Below are positions 16,619-25,947 of a DNA stretch of 64,000 bases, piece after piece. The notes beneath the pieces are model-generated. The model saw only the letters and a list, made by a program, of their open reading frames with translations, was not told the DNA's origin and did no database searches. Numbering within the stretch: the stretch's first letter is position 1; every line of letters starts with the position of its first letter. Source of the stretch: Caulobacter sp. BP25 (lineage in GTDB: Bacteria > Pseudomonadota > Alphaproteobacteria > Caulobacterales > Caulobacteraceae); assembly GCF_002737755.1 (NCBI RefSeq), contig NZ_PEGH01000018.1, forward strand, positions 709,086 through 773,085, given 5' to 3'. The translations under genes were made by a program, and so were the position numbers.

Positions 16619-16885
16619 TTACAGCGCCGATGTTTCGTCTGGCGACGGCGGTGACGGCGACGCGGAGGGGGTCTTGGGCGGGCAGCGGACCTGGCCATTG
16701 ATCGTGGCGCCCGAGCCGGGGTTCAGCGCCCCTATACTGGCCGAATAGCTGACGATACGCTCGCAGTGACTGTAGGCTTCGCCCAAGGCCTTCAGGACGG
16801 CCGCTGGATCGGTGTTGGCCGTGGCGCAGGCCGACAGCGAAAGGCAAGCGAGCGCCGCGCTCGCCAGGATGATGGCGCGCTTCAT
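16619..16885 (-). CDS. Small lipoprotein at the end of the lysis module (Rz1-like candidate)
   Basis: 88 residues: signal MKRAIILASAALACLSLSAC with lipobox LSAC (Cys20), a short middle, and a proline/serine-rich end (KTPSASPSPPSPDE). A small proline-rich lipoprotein next to an endolysin and holins is what an outer-membrane spanin (Rz1) looks like, but no inner-membrane Rz partner was identified. GGAGAC precedes the ATG. It is the last gene of the tail cluster; a plain host-like lipoprotein is the alternative. Confidence 0.6.
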   Translation of the reverse strand: MKRAIILASAALACLSLSACATANTDPAAVLKALGEAYSHCERIVSYSASIGALNPGSGATINGQVRCPPKTPSASPSPPSPDETSAL

Positions 16886-16937
16886 GATGACGTCTCCGGT
16901 TCAGGAATGTTCGGGGAAGGTCGCGCTGAGCGCTCGT

Positions 16938-17477
16938 CTATTGGGCGTCAAGGAAGGCCGTGCGTTCGGCTTCGCGACGGTTCACAAGGCCTTGCAGAAC
17001 CCGGCCCCCGGCGTACTTCCAGGCGCGGAAAGCGTCGGCCGAGCCGATCGTGTCGCCCGCCAGGAACTTCCGGCGCACCGTGCTGTCGGCGAAGTCTGCG
17101 GTTCCGCCGATTTCACCCACCCCGATGTTGTAGGCGAGCGAGACCATGGCCCCCAGCTGCGCGTCGCTGGGCGCGCGGTCTGGCAGCAGGCGCAAGATTT
17201 TATCGGTGACGTCCTGGGCGACCTTGGCCAGCAGAAGGTCGGCTTCGATCCGGGTCATGCCGCCGGGCCACAGGGCGCGCCAGAGACGATAGGCGGTCTC
17301 GCGCTCTTTCACGGGCTTGCCGGCGTGGAAAAGGGCATAGCCCCAGCCGACCGTGTATATGCCCACTGGATCGGGCAGCGGTTCCAGGACGTTGGGCGTC
17401 TTCTTGTCACCATCGTGCAGGCCCTCGAAGCGCTGGATCAGCGCAAGGGCGCTTTCGGGCGTGGGGCGCTTTTTCAT
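16938..17477 (-). CDS. Endolysin, T4-type lysozyme (GH24)
   Basis: 179 residues. IQRFEGLHDG supplies the catalytic Glu18, followed after an insertion by DPVGIYTVGWGYA (Asp36 and Thr42 of the E-D-T set), and the C-terminal RREAERTAFL is a GH24 hallmark. It cleaves peptidoglycan after holin release; no signal peptide is visible, so it is not a SAR endolysin. The start ATG overlaps the stop of the holin-like gene upstream (ATGA). In a tailocin it would release the particles by lysing the producer. Confidence 0.92.
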   Translation of the reverse strand: MKKRPTPESALALIQRFEGLHDGDKKTPNVLEPLPDPVGIYTVGWGYALFHAGKPVKERETAYRLWRALWPGGMTRIEADLLLAKVAQDVTDKILRLLPDRAPSDAQLGAMVSLAYNIGVGEIGGTADFADSTVRRKFLAGDTIGSADAFRAWKYAGGRVLQGLVNRREAERTAFLDAQ

Positions 17478-17809
17478 GCGGACTCCTTTCGGCGCTGGGG
17501 CGTCCGACGTTCGGCGGGGAGCTGGTCGGGACGCGCCCGCCCCTGCGCCCAGAGGTTCGTGAGCATCGCGCTCGCGGCCGCCGTCACCGCCGTCACGATC
17601 CAGGCTTCGCGCGGCGTGGCGCCGCCATGGATCCAGACGTCGATGCCCGCGCCCGCCATCACGACCGAGAGGCCGAGCACGACGATGGAGGCCGCCCGGC
17701 TGGACGACCACGGCTTGATCTCGGGCTTGAGCATGTTCCCCCGCAGGGCCAGCGCCAGGAACCCGGCGCCGGCCGCAGCGACGGTGTAGAGGTCGAGGGG
17801 CGTGCTCAT
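17474..17809 (-). CDS. Holin-like membrane protein
   Basis: 111 residues with three hydrophobic segments (about residues 8-22, 38-60 and 69-88) and an Arg/Lys-rich C-terminus (RRTPQRRKESA), the layout of class I holins. Direct overlap with the endolysin gene (ATGA) supports a lysis function. Holins vary too much for a family assignment by eye. Confidence 0.65.
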   Translation of the reverse strand: MSTPLDLYTVAAAGAGFLALALRGNMLKPEIKPWSSSRAASIVVLGLSVVMAGAGIDVWIHGGATPREAWIVTAVTAAASAMLTNLWAQGRARPDQLPAERRTPQRRKESA

Positions 17810-18159
17810 GGCTCGCCCTCCCGTCCGAGCGCTTCAACGCGCTGGGCCGCCCGGTTGCGCAGGACCTTGAAGATCAGGGGCAGCAGCTCCCAGCCAAAGG
17901 CGCCGACGCCAAACCCGAACGCGAAGGCGTCGCGCAGCGGCGCCAGCGGGATGAGCGGCGCCAGGACCTGGACAAGCGCGAAGGCGCAGAGCACGCCGGC
18001 GGCCGTGGCGCAGACCACGTTCAGAACCAGGGCGCGGTACTCGTCGTGCGTCGGGGCGTGGCCGCCCAAGGCCACCGCCCCGAACTGCGCCAGGCCGTAG
18101 ACCGCCGCGCCGAACAGCGCGCCGAGCGCCGCTCGCAAGCGGTCGGGGTCGATGTCCAT
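17806..18159 (-). CDS. Second small membrane protein of the lysis module
   Basis: 117 residues with about three hydrophobic segments (around residues 13-34, 45-70 and 78-98) and a charged end. Its stop overlaps the start of the next holin-like gene. Two adjacent membrane proteins before an endolysin often form a holin/antiholin pair; which is which cannot be told here. Confidence 0.6.
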   Translation of the reverse strand: MDIDPDRLRAALGALFGAAVYGLAQFGAVALGGHAPTHDEYRALVLNVVCATAAGVLCAFALVQVLAPLIPLAPLRDAFAFGFGVGAFGWELLPLIFKVLRNRAAQRVEALGREGEP

Positions 18160-18267
18160 CAGGACCTCCAGAATGGGGATAGGGCGGGTGGCCAGGCCCG
18201 CTGGAAGGAGAACGCGGGCGATCGCGGGGCGCCTGAGCCGGAGGGCCGCCAGGAGCTTCCTGGAAAG

Positions 18268-18297
18268 GCGGCGAGGACCTGGGCAGGTCCTCGCCGC
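18268..18297 (-). terminator. Hairpin between tail-fibre and lysis genes
   Basis: Perfect 13-bp stem (GCGGCGAGGACCT, 18268-18280, with 18285-18297) and 4-base loop. On the minus strand it is followed by CCTTTCC, so it is a weak terminator or attenuator separating structural genes from the lysis module. Confidence 0.6.
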
Positions 18298-18306
18298 GCG
18301 ATCGCG

Positions 18307-18801
18307 CTATTTTTCGTCCGGACCCGCGGGCGTGAGGATCTGATCGCGCCTTGCGGTGCTATCGGCCGCCAGCGGGTCGCCAAACACCCCGAGCTGGCGG
18401 AGCAGTTCGAAGGCGCCGAGGGTTTGAGGGCTGTTGAGCTCGATCACCGACACGGCGTCGAAGCGACGCAGAAAGCGCTGCATCTCGAACAGGTCGTCCT
18501 TCTCGGGATTATCCAGGTCTTGAACGGAGAGGGCTGAAGCTTGGACCTGGAGCTTGGCGAAACGCCGCTCCTCTTCCTTGGTGAAGCGGTTGAGCAGATA
18601 GACCTTGGCGATGCGCTCCATGGCGGGGCGGGCGGGCTCCGCCACGGGGATGAAGCCCACGCCTGCATAGCCCAGAGCCTCATCGACCCAGGACAGGTCG
18701 GCCAGGCTCTCGTCGGAGAGGCCGATAAGTTCTGGCGGAAGGTCTCCAGGCGCGCCAATGGGCGCGGCCGTGGCCGCGGTGATCTTCTGAAACTTGGTCA
18801 T
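18307..18801 (-). CDS. Hypothetical phage protein after the fibre gene (possible fibre chaperone)
   Basis: 164 residues, acidic and mainly helical (DLPPELIGLSDESLADLSWVDEAL ... RRFAKLQVQASALSVQDLD). No membrane segment or signal. It follows the receptor-binding-like gene by 8 bases, the usual place of a tail-fibre assembly chaperone, and the fibre/chaperone pair is usually the variable end of such clusters. The function is inferred from position only. Confidence 0.7.
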   Translation of the reverse strand: MTKFQKITAATAAPIGAPGDLPPELIGLSDESLADLSWVDEALGYAGVGFIPVAEPARPAMERIAKVYLLNRFTKEEERRFAKLQVQASALSVQDLDNPEKDDLFEMQRFLRRFDAVSVIELNSPQTLGAFELLRQLGVFGDPLAADSTARRDQILTPAGPDEK

Positions 18802-18809
18802 GAAGAACC

Positions 18810-19661
18810 TCAGGTGGAGGTGAATTTCGCCCCCGCCAAGGCGGCGAGGTATTGCTCATCTGCGTTGCGAATGGCCGGCGCGATGTTGTCTCCCACCCGC
18901 ATGACCATGCCGTAGAAGCGATGGAGTTGGCCGCTCGTGCCCGATAGCGGGCCTACGAAAAAGTTCAGGCCCGCGTTGCCGCTGAACAGCAAGGTGGATG
19001 TATCCGAGCCGGCTGGAACACCATTGGCTCTCGCGGTTCTGCCGCTGTTTGTCTGTTGAAAGGCGGCGACAACGTCGAGGTCTAGGAGACCCGTGATTGG
19101 GCTTCCAAGATTGTCTCCGAAGGTCCCGAACACCAGATCGCCTATAGAGCCGAAGCCGGTATGCAGGTTCCACCCGGTGTCGTGCTCGATACCGCCGCCC
19201 CCAAAGATGGTGCCTGAGCTCCGAAACCGGGCTGCCCACTGAAGCGAGTACCGAACGCCAACAAACGCGTTCCAAACGGTGCTTTCGAAGCTGAGCTGTG
19301 ACGAGTTTTGCGTGACTTCCAGGTAGTAGATGTCCTTCTCGGGCAAATATCTGAGAACAGGGCGGGCGGCTTCGCTCGGCGCGAACACGTAGCCGCCCGC
19401 CGTGCCCTTATTGCGAAATGATCCCACCGGCTGATTGATTTGCGCCTTCTGGGTCCGAGCGCTGTCGATCCACATCGACGAGAGGTCCGACGGATCAAAC
19501 CACACGGTCACGGAGCTTTGGTTTCCAAGAGTAGGGCGCGTTTTCCCGACTGATTTCCTGATCGCGTCCATTGAGCCCATGCGTGGCGCGGGCATGGGTT
19601 TGAGGGCGGACAGGCCGCCGAGGCCAGCCAGTTTCGCCCTTTCGCCGCCGATGCCTTGCAT
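18810..19661 (-). CDS. Putative receptor-binding / tail-fibre protein with LamG-like domain
   Basis: 283 residues. The region from about residue 75 (VTVWFDPSDLSSMWIDSARTQ) to the end reads as a concanavalin/LamG-type beta-sandwich like those in phage fibres (FRNKGTAGGYVFAP, GIEHDTGWNLHTGF, GQLHRFYGMVMRVGDN). Such domains bind surface glycans. If the cluster is a tailocin, this is the best candidate for deciding which bacteria are targeted. The start overlaps the previous stop (TGATG). The domain call is by pattern, not by search. Confidence 0.6.
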   Translation of the reverse strand: MQGIGGERAKLAGLGGLSALKPMPAPRMGSMDAIRKSVGKTRPTLGNQSSVTVWFDPSDLSSMWIDSARTQKAQINQPVGSFRNKGTAGGYVFAPSEAARPVLRYLPEKDIYYLEVTQNSSQLSFESTVWNAFVGVRYSLQWAARFRSSGTIFGGGGIEHDTGWNLHTGFGSIGDLVFGTFGDNLGSPITGLLDLDVVAAFQQTNSGRTARANGVPAGSDTSTLLFSGNAGLNFFVGPLSGTSGQLHRFYGMVMRVGDNIAPAIRNADEQYLAALAGAKFTST

Positions 19662-20074
19662 CAGTAGGCGGCGCCTTCGACGCGGCCGACGATGCCGCTG
19701 GCCAGCGCGACCCCGGAGGCCATCCAGAGGCTCTCCCCGGCGGCCAGGATCAGGGGAGCCACCTCCGCATAACCGAAGTCCGTCACGGCCGCTTGGGTGG
19801 ATTGCGACATGCTATAGGCTGGCATCAGCGCGGTGTTGATCAGGCGCAGCGTCGTGCCGCCGTTGGACGAGACGTAGAGCTGCATCTGGGTGGCGCTGAC
19901 CGTGGCGCGCGGAATGGCGGTGACCTTGGTGATACGGGCGCCGTTGGTCTGGGAGGCCAGCACTTGAACGGCGTTGGACACCGTGTCGCCATAGCTGGTC
20001 TGGGCGGCGGTCATGACGCCGGTGCCGGTGATCGGGGCCTGCGGCGTGACGAGAGAGTTGGGCGTGACGGGCAT
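19661..20074 (-). CDS. Phage tail-associated structural protein
   Basis: 137 residues, beta-rich and low in charge (VTAIPRATVSATQMQLYVSSNGGTT), without membrane segments. Proteins of this type occur beside tail fibres in many long-tailed phages and may decorate the tip or fibre shaft. It was not assigned to a named family. Confidence 0.7.
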   Translation of the reverse strand: MPVTPNSLVTPQAPITGTGVMTAAQTSYGDTVSNAVQVLASQTNGARITKVTAIPRATVSATQMQLYVSSNGGTTLRLINTALMPAYSMSQSTQAAVTDFGYAEVAPLILAAGESLWMASGVALASGIVGRVEGAAY

Positions 20075-20086
20075 GGTCTGGGCTCC

Positions 20087-20647
20087 TTAGAAAAGCGCTG
20101 CGGCGTTCAGGGCGAACGCGCGGGCGGCGTTGATGTCGGTCTGGGCGGTGGCCAGCGCGGTGGTTAGGGCGGTGTCGGTGGGCGCGCTGGTCGAGACGGT
20201 CCAAGCGCTAAAGGTCCCGGTTCCGCCGATCGTGGTCACGTTCAGGGTCAGGGCCCCGGTTGCGGGGGCGTAGGCGGTGATCTGGCCGAACATCCAGTTG
20301 GTCGGCGATGCGGTGGCCGCTACCATCGCAAAGCCGCCCACGGCGAAGGCCAGGTTCGGCTGGATGGTCAGGCTCTTGGCGCCGGCGCCGACGGCCACGG
20401 ACGTAGTCGAGGTTCCGACGAAGCCGGCCGCCGCGATCTTGGCGTCCATGGCCGCGAGGCTCGCCGTCGCCTGAGACGTGAACTGCCCCGTGGCGGCGTT
20501 GAAGGCCGTGATCGAGGCGTTGTGCTGGGTCTGGAAGCTGGAAAGCGACGCCAGGAAGGTGTCGGTGTCGCTGACGAAGGTGGTTGGGTTTTCAGTGCGC
20601 GGCGGGTTGGGCAGCGCGCTGACGCTGGGCACAATGTCGATCGGCAT
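20087..20647 (-). CDS. Phage tail-fibre shaft-like protein
   Basis: 186 residues. The N-terminal half (PNPPRTENPTTFVSDTDTFL, then SSFQTQHNASITAFNAATG) is the helical 'NPPSR..DP..F' start common to side-fibre and tip proteins; the rest is Ala/Thr-rich beta structure ending in a helix with ARAFALNAAALF. It probably joins the fibre to the tail tip. Confidence 0.7.
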   Translation of the reverse strand: MPIDIVPSVSALPNPPRTENPTTFVSDTDTFLASLSSFQTQHNASITAFNAATGQFTSQATASLAAMDAKIAAAGFVGTSTTSVAVGAGAKSLTIQPNLAFAVGGFAMVAATASPTNWMFGQITAYAPATGALTLNVTTIGGTGTFSAWTVSTSAPTDTALTTALATAQTDINAARAFALNAAALF

Positions 20648-20650
20648 GGA

Positions 20651-21808
20651 TCAGACCTCCTCAAGTTCCAGGGTGACGAGCGCGCTGTCCGGGCGATCCA
20701 GCCGGATCGAGAATTGCTTGTAGATTCCGAGGATCAGCAGCGCTTCGAAGTAGTCGTCCGTCAGGTCGTCGAGCCCGAACCAGAGGCCGGGTTCGGCATT
20801 GAGGCGTGACCGCGCGTCGCGCGCGTTCTTCACATTCGCCTTGGGACAGCGCACGGACTGGTTGGTCTTGGGGACGGAGCGGCGAGGGACCAGGGTGCTG
20901 GTCCCGTAGTCGTCTCGCGTGATCTTGGAGTAGTTCTCGGCGTCGTCGACGGCGTCGTAGATGGTCGAGCCCAGATAGATGGAGCGACCGATCACCAGGC
21001 CGCCGCAGCTGACCTTGCCGCCGTTTCGGGTGACCGCGATCGAGATCACGCCGTTGGTGTAGGGCGGCAGATCGTAGAAAACGATGGCGGACCGGAAGGT
21101 GAACGGCGCGAAGAAGTAGCCGTAATAGTCCGTCACCGTGCGGGTGCTGAGCGCCAGGGTTTGCGTGTAGCGGACGATGCCGCTGACCGTGACGGTCACG
21201 GTCACGGCGTCCGCGACCAGGCCCACCAATCCGATCGCGTCGATGCGCTCGCCCGGCGTGATGGTCACGTTCAGCGGGGACGACACCGTGGTTGCGGTGT
21301 TGCGCAACAGGTCGAACATGGCCCAGCGGTTGGTGGGGCCGACGTCCATCCACCAGGCGCTGGACCCCGGATCGGTCGGAAGGCGGCCGGAATTGCCGTC
21401 CTGAAGGCTTTCGAAGATCCGGTGGACCTGGCAGGTCGCGGTGTGGACGCCCGATCCCGCCGAGGTCGTGGTGATCGGGGCGCCGTTCAGCTCTTCGGAA
21501 ACCTGAAAGGCTCCCGCAGCGCGGTTGACGATGAAGTAGACCCGACCCGCGACCAGACCGGCCGGAAGGGTTCCCGTCGTGGAGAACACCACGATCGTTC
21601 CGTCGGCCTGGCCGTGGCTGGCCCAGGTGATCACCGCAGGCGCGCCGTTGGAAATCGTGACGGTCGCGGTCGGCGACCCCACGATGACCTTGGCCCCGGC
21701 GGCGTAGGTCGTCCCGGCGGCGTAGGCGGCCTCGCCCACCGCCGGTTCGGGCGCGTTCGAGCTGGTCAGTCGCGCTTCGGTTATCTCTAAGGGCGGGATT
21801 ACTCGCAT
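20651..21808 (-). CDS. Distal tail / tail-tip protein
   Basis: 385 residues directly after the tape measure gene, where siphophages encode the distal tail protein. The N-terminal half has Ala/Gly/Thr-rich beta repeats; the C-terminal part (RSIYLGSTIYDAVDDAENYS, then VKNARDARSRLNAEPGLWF, ending in LVTLELEEV) resembles tail proteins of proteobacterial prophages. Its start overlaps the tape-measure stop. No large central hub protein of lambda J type follows, so this may be a simplified tip. Confidence 0.7.
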   Translation of the reverse strand: MRVIPPLEITEARLTSSNAPEPAVGEAAYAAGTTYAAGAKVIVGSPTATVTISNGAPAVITWASHGQADGTIVVFSTTGTLPAGLVAGRVYFIVNRAAGAFQVSEELNGAPITTTSAGSGVHTATCQVHRIFESLQDGNSGRLPTDPGSSAWWMDVGPTNRWAMFDLLRNTATTVSSPLNVTITPGERIDAIGLVGLVADAVTVTVTVSGIVRYTQTLALSTRTVTDYYGYFFAPFTFRSAIVFYDLPPYTNGVISIAVTRNGGKVSCGGLVIGRSIYLGSTIYDAVDDAENYSKITRDDYGTSTLVPRRSVPKTNQSVRCPKANVKNARDARSRLNAEPGLWFGLDDLTDDYFEALLILGIYKQFSIRLDRPDSALVTLELEEV

Positions 21809-24800
21809 CAGGCGGCCTCCGTCATCATGGCTTGGCCCCCGCTGGTCACCGTCGCGAACTGGCGCTGCAGTTTCTCGTTGGAGGCTTTGAGGTCGGCGAT
21901 GTCCTCGGCTTGCCGTTCGTTCACGGCGACCAGGCGTTCCAGCGCGGTGACGAGCCTTGGATCATTGGCGGCGCGCACGCCGAGCCGCCCGCCGATGTTC
22001 GTCAGGGGCATGATCGCTTCCGGACCCGCTTCCCCCATCACGGCGGTGTTGAAAGCGGTCGGCCGGGTCACGACGCCGTTGGTGAACGCGCCGCCGTTGG
22101 CGAAGCCAATCCGGTAGGACTGGTTTTGCGCCGCGAGGATGTCGCGCGCGACCTTCTTCACGCTCTCGGGCTGTTGCTCGATCCAGGCCTGGAACCCGCC
22201 GGAGCCGAAATCGCCCGCATAGCCGGTCTGGCGCGCCAGGAGCATGTTGACGTCGCGGTTCACGCCCCATTCGCGGTCCGGATTGGCCAGCGCGCCGCCA
22301 TAGGTCCCGTCCAGCACCTTCAGCGCCGACTGCAGACCCGCGATGGCGTTGGCGACCGACAAGACCGACTCGTTGATCGTGGTCAGGGCCGAGACCTGCG
22401 CCGTCAGGGCTTCAAGCTGCTGTTCGGCGAGGGTCTTCTGGCGTCCTGCGGTCGCTTCTGCGGCCGCCAGCGCGGACTTCGCCCAGGCCACGTCGCGCAG
22501 GTAGTTGGCTTGGCTTGTGCTGCTGTTCGCCGACGACTCTAGGAACGCGGTGATCTGATCGGGAAGGTTGCCGGCCGCGTCCGCATCGCCCAGCGCCGCC
22601 GACGCGGCGGTGGTCCGCGCCTGGGCGCGCAGGGCCGCGTAGGAGGCCGCAGCGCCCGCCGTCTCGTCGAGCGCGTTGCGCGCGTCCCTCAGCGTCTCTT
22701 CCAGGCTCGACCACTTGTTGATGGTCTCCTCGATGGCCGAGGCCTCCGCCTCGTAGGCGCTGACCAGGGCAGCCCGCGCGTTCGAGACCAAGGCCTCGGC
22801 GTCGCTTTGCTGCGTGGCGCGAAGGCTGGCGGCTTCCTCCGCCGCCTGGGCAAGCACGGACGCGGCGTCTTCCGAGGCGGTCGCCACCTTGTCGAACGCC
22901 GGCGCGATCGACAGGAGCGTCTTATAGGCCTCGGCGCCGGCAGCCGTGGAGACGTCCAGGCCAAGGACGACCTTCTTGAACTCCTCGCGAGAGCTCTTCG
23001 CCGAAAGACCGAACGCCGCGAGGTTGTCGTTCACCGCCCCGATCACCGGGGCCAGCTGTTCGGCTTCCGTCAGGAAGCTCGAGGCGAAGAACGACGTGGC
23101 CGACGAGAACGCGTCCAGCCCGCCAAACAGCTGGACCAGGTTGTCGCGCGCCGACAGGCTTTCGATCCCGATCGACCGGAAGGACATGCCAAGGCTGGCC
23201 AGGGCGGTGTCGACGACCTGATACTCGCGCGCCAGGCGGGTCAGGGTCTCGAACGCGCCTTCTCCGACCGCGGCCAGGTCTTCCAGACCTTGCACGCCGG
23301 CGGCGGCCAGCTGGTCGGCCACCTTGTCGAAGGTGGCGTTCAGAACCTCGGCGATCTCGGTGGCCGAGAGGTCCTTGAGCGACAGCTTGCCCAGGTCGAC
23401 CACGGCCGAACCCAGCGCGGCTTCGGCGGCCTTGGCGGCCTCGACGCCGAACACCGACGCCGCCGACAGGACGCCGTCTCCCAGGGCCTGGATGACGCCC
23501 GCGATTTGCGACAGCAGGTCGCCGTCGATCGCGCCGGAAACCGTCGAGGTGGAGACCTTGGTGGAGTAGGCGACGCCCAGGAACTTCTTGGTCTTGGTCG
23601 TCACCAGATCGGCGTAGGTCGCGCCGCTGATGCCGTTGGCCAGGATGTCGGCGTAGCTGGCGGCGTTGAAGCTGAGGCCCTGGTCGAGGAGCTCGGTCGT
23701 CGTTTTCGAGCCGCCCAGGAACAGATTGGCGAGGCCGAATAGCGCGCTCCCGTTGCTGGTCGTCGTCCCAAGGCCGAGGCCGGACGGGCTGAGGAGGTTA
23801 CCTGCCGCGATCGACCGGCTGAGGCCGCTGGCCAGGTTGCCGATCTGGTTGTCGATCGAACGCAGCGACGCGACCATGGCGCTGGAGTATTCGAGATCCT
23901 GGTTCCAGGCGCTGTTGGCCTCCTCCAGGGCCCCAGCGATGGAGCCCGAGGACGTCTTGTTTTCGGTGCGCAGAACGTCGACGGCGCCCTTCAGGGCTTC
24001 GAGCTTGGCCTGGGCTTTCTCAGCCGACTTTTGGCCAATCGCGCCCAGAACGCCGGTGACGGCGGACACAGCGCCGCCGATCGGAGCCAGGACGCCGCTT
24101 GCGCTTCCGAGGAACTGGCCAAGTCCGCCGCCCGCCAGCTGGCCAGCCTCTTTCAGCAGGCCTGAAAGGCCGCTGATCGACCCGCCGACGTTACCCTCCG
24201 CCACGCCCCCAAAGAAGGCGTGGGCGGACTGGAAGGCGCGTCCGTAGGCTTCGACAATCTCCCCAAGGGCGCGCTTGTGCTCCTCAAGATGCACAACCGG
24301 CATGGGGATAAGATCGACGTTCTGTTGGGCGTCGATGGTTTTTCGGACTGCCGCTGCTTCGGTTAGAAGTTGCTTTTGCGCTTTCCACGAGGCGTAAGCC
24401 CGATCCAGGCGCTCTAGCTGGTCGTCGGTCGTAGCTCCCAGACGCGCGGTCGCATAGGCGAGCGCCATCTGAGCCTCCTCGCTCCGGCCCATCGCCGCAA
24501 TTTGCCGCTCCAGGTCACGCGTGAATTCAATGATGTTGTCGCCTAAGCCAACGACGTTGACCTCGTTCACTTGAGGGGCGGCGGAGTGATCCTTGTTCGA
24601 GCCCGAGCTTTTTTGGCGCTTTTCCCATTCGCGATCGGCCTGGGCCGCCACGGCGGCTCCAAAGCCTTCGCGGGACTTCTTGGCGCGGGCGGATGCCTTT
24701 TCCCAATCCGCTGAGAAGGCTGCTGCAGCCTTCGCATTCGCGGCCTGAAGTCGGGGAAGGGTAACCTTCCCGAACTCGTCCAAGCCTGCCTTCTTGAGCA

Positions 24801-25824
24801 AGACATTGAGGCCTGAGATCACGCCATTGATCATGGCCTCGATCCCGCCGATGGTCTTGTTCGCCGCCGCCGAGATGATCGCGCCAATGGCGTCCGGCAG
24901 GTTCGACCAGTTCTTGGTAATGGTCTGGTAGGCGGCGATGAAGAAGCCCACGGTGTTATCGTACCAGCCCGTCACGCCATCGACGATGAAATCCAGGGTC
25001 TTCGAGAACAGATCGCCCAGGAACCCCAGTCCCTCGCCGATCGGGCCGTTCATGATGTAGTCGCCTGTCACCTTGACGAGGGCGTTCCAGGTGTCGCCCC
25101 AGGTCGTGGCGTGTTTGGTGTTCTTGTCGATCTCACGTTCGAACAGGGCGAACGCGCCGACGGCGACCGCGCCGATGGCGGCGAATGGAGCGAAGGCCAC
25201 TGCGGCTTCCCCGAAGCCCGCGAAAGCCGCCTTCAGGCCTCCGGCTTCCAGGGCCGCCCCTGCGAAGGTCTCCACCATGCCCACGCCCAGGTTGGTGAGG
25301 AGCGCCATGGGCTCTTGGCCGGATAGCAGCCCGGAAGCGAAGTCCTTCATTTGGGACCCGAACTTCTCGGCGTACTTGCCGCTGTCTTTCAGGCTGCCGC
25401 CATAGCGGGCGATCTCCGCTTCGCTTTCCTTGGCCGCCGTCCCCAGCTTGTTCAGCATGTCGGCGTACTGATCGCCGCCGGTCGCGCCCTTCTTTAGGGC
25501 CTCGTTCAGCGCCCTGGCGCTTTGGGCGAGCGCGTCCTGCGCGGCGGCCAGGGGATCGAGCGCGTCGGCGAGGTCGCTCAATCGGCGCTCATACTCTGCG
25601 GCCTGCGAGGAGGCCCGCCGTTGCGCGCGCGTGAGCTGCTGGATGCTCTCTTCGGCGCGCGCCGCCGCCGAGTCGATGGCGGCGAAGGATGATTTCGCCG
25701 AGCGGCCGACCTTGCCAAAGGCGGTGTCGGCGGTCTTGGCGGCCTTTGTCAGGCGCTCCAGTTGCTCGGCGGCGGTCTCGGCCGCGCGAGCCAGGCTGGC
25801 CGGGTTCGGCGTTTCTTGCGCCAT
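21808..25824 (-). CDS. Tail tape measure protein
   Basis: 1338 residues from ATG 25824, chosen because GGAGG lies 5 bases upstream. The N-terminal coiled-coil region, a hydrophobic patch around residues 185-260, and the C-terminal motif VMGEAGPEAIMPLTNIGG are typical of long tape measures. It sets tail length and fills the tube; by the usual rule of about 0.15 nm per residue the tail would be near 200 nm. The reading frame is intact over 4 kb, which argues against decay. Confidence 0.93.
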   Translation of the reverse strand: MAQETPNPASLARAAETAAEQLERLTKAAKTADTAFGKVGRSAKSSFAAIDSAAARAEESIQQLTRAQRRASSQAAEYERRLSDLADALDPLAAAQDALAQSARALNEALKKGATGGDQYADMLNKLGTAAKESEAEIARYGGSLKDSGKYAEKFGSQMKDFASGLLSGQEPMALLTNLGVGMVETFAGAALEAGGLKAAFAGFGEAAVAFAPFAAIGAVAVGAFALFEREIDKNTKHATTWGDTWNALVKVTGDYIMNGPIGEGLGFLGDLFSKTLDFIVDGVTGWYDNTVGFFIAAYQTITKNWSNLPDAIGAIISAAANKTIGGIEAMINGVISGLNVLLKKAGLDEFGKVTLPRLQAANAKAAAAFSADWEKASARAKKSREGFGAAVAAQADREWEKRQKSSGSNKDHSAAPQVNEVNVVGLGDNIIEFTRDLERQIAAMGRSEEAQMALAYATARLGATTDDQLERLDRAYASWKAQKQLLTEAAAVRKTIDAQQNVDLIPMPVVHLEEHKRALGEIVEAYGRAFQSAHAFFGGVAEGNVGGSISGLSGLLKEAGQLAGGGLGQFLGSASGVLAPIGGAVSAVTGVLGAIGQKSAEKAQAKLEALKGAVDVLRTENKTSSGSIAGALEEANSAWNQDLEYSSAMVASLRSIDNQIGNLASGLSRSIAAGNLLSPSGLGLGTTTSNGSALFGLANLFLGGSKTTTELLDQGLSFNAASYADILANGISGATYADLVTTKTKKFLGVAYSTKVSTSTVSGAIDGDLLSQIAGVIQALGDGVLSAASVFGVEAAKAAEAALGSAVVDLGKLSLKDLSATEIAEVLNATFDKVADQLAAAGVQGLEDLAAVGEGAFETLTRLAREYQVVDTALASLGMSFRSIGIESLSARDNLVQLFGGLDAFSSATSFFASSFLTEAEQLAPVIGAVNDNLAAFGLSAKSSREEFKKVVLGLDVSTAAGAEAYKTLLSIAPAFDKVATASEDAASVLAQAAEEAASLRATQQSDAEALVSNARAALVSAYEAEASAIEETINKWSSLEETLRDARNALDETAGAAASYAALRAQARTTAASAALGDADAAGNLPDQITAFLESSANSSTSQANYLRDVAWAKSALAAAEATAGRQKTLAEQQLEALTAQVSALTTINESVLSVANAIAGLQSALKVLDGTYGGALANPDREWGVNRDVNMLLARQTGYAGDFGSGGFQAWIEQQPESVKKVARDILAAQNQSYRIGFANGGAFTNGVVTRPTAFNTAVMGEAGPEAIMPLTNIGGRLGVRAANDPRLVTALERLVAVNERQAEDIADLKASNEKLQRQFATVTSGGQAMMTEAA

Positions 25825-25843
25825 GATGACCTCCACAAACGCG

Positions 25844-25867
25844 AAGGGCTCCCTCGCGGGAGCCCTT
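25844..25867. other. Hairpin before the tape measure gene
   Basis: Perfect 10-bp stem AAGGGCTCCC/GGGAGCCCTT with loop TCGC, 20 bases before the tape-measure start. A second palindrome GGCTCCGCGCGCGGAGCC (25931-25948) begins at the end of the T frame. Both may lower read-through from the chaperone genes. Confidence 0.6.
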
Positions 25868-25947
25868 GCTTCGGCAAAGTTGAAGGGCCTCGTCGAAGGG
25901 CGAGGCGTCTCGAACAGGTTTTGGGTGATGGCTCCGCGCGCGGAGCC

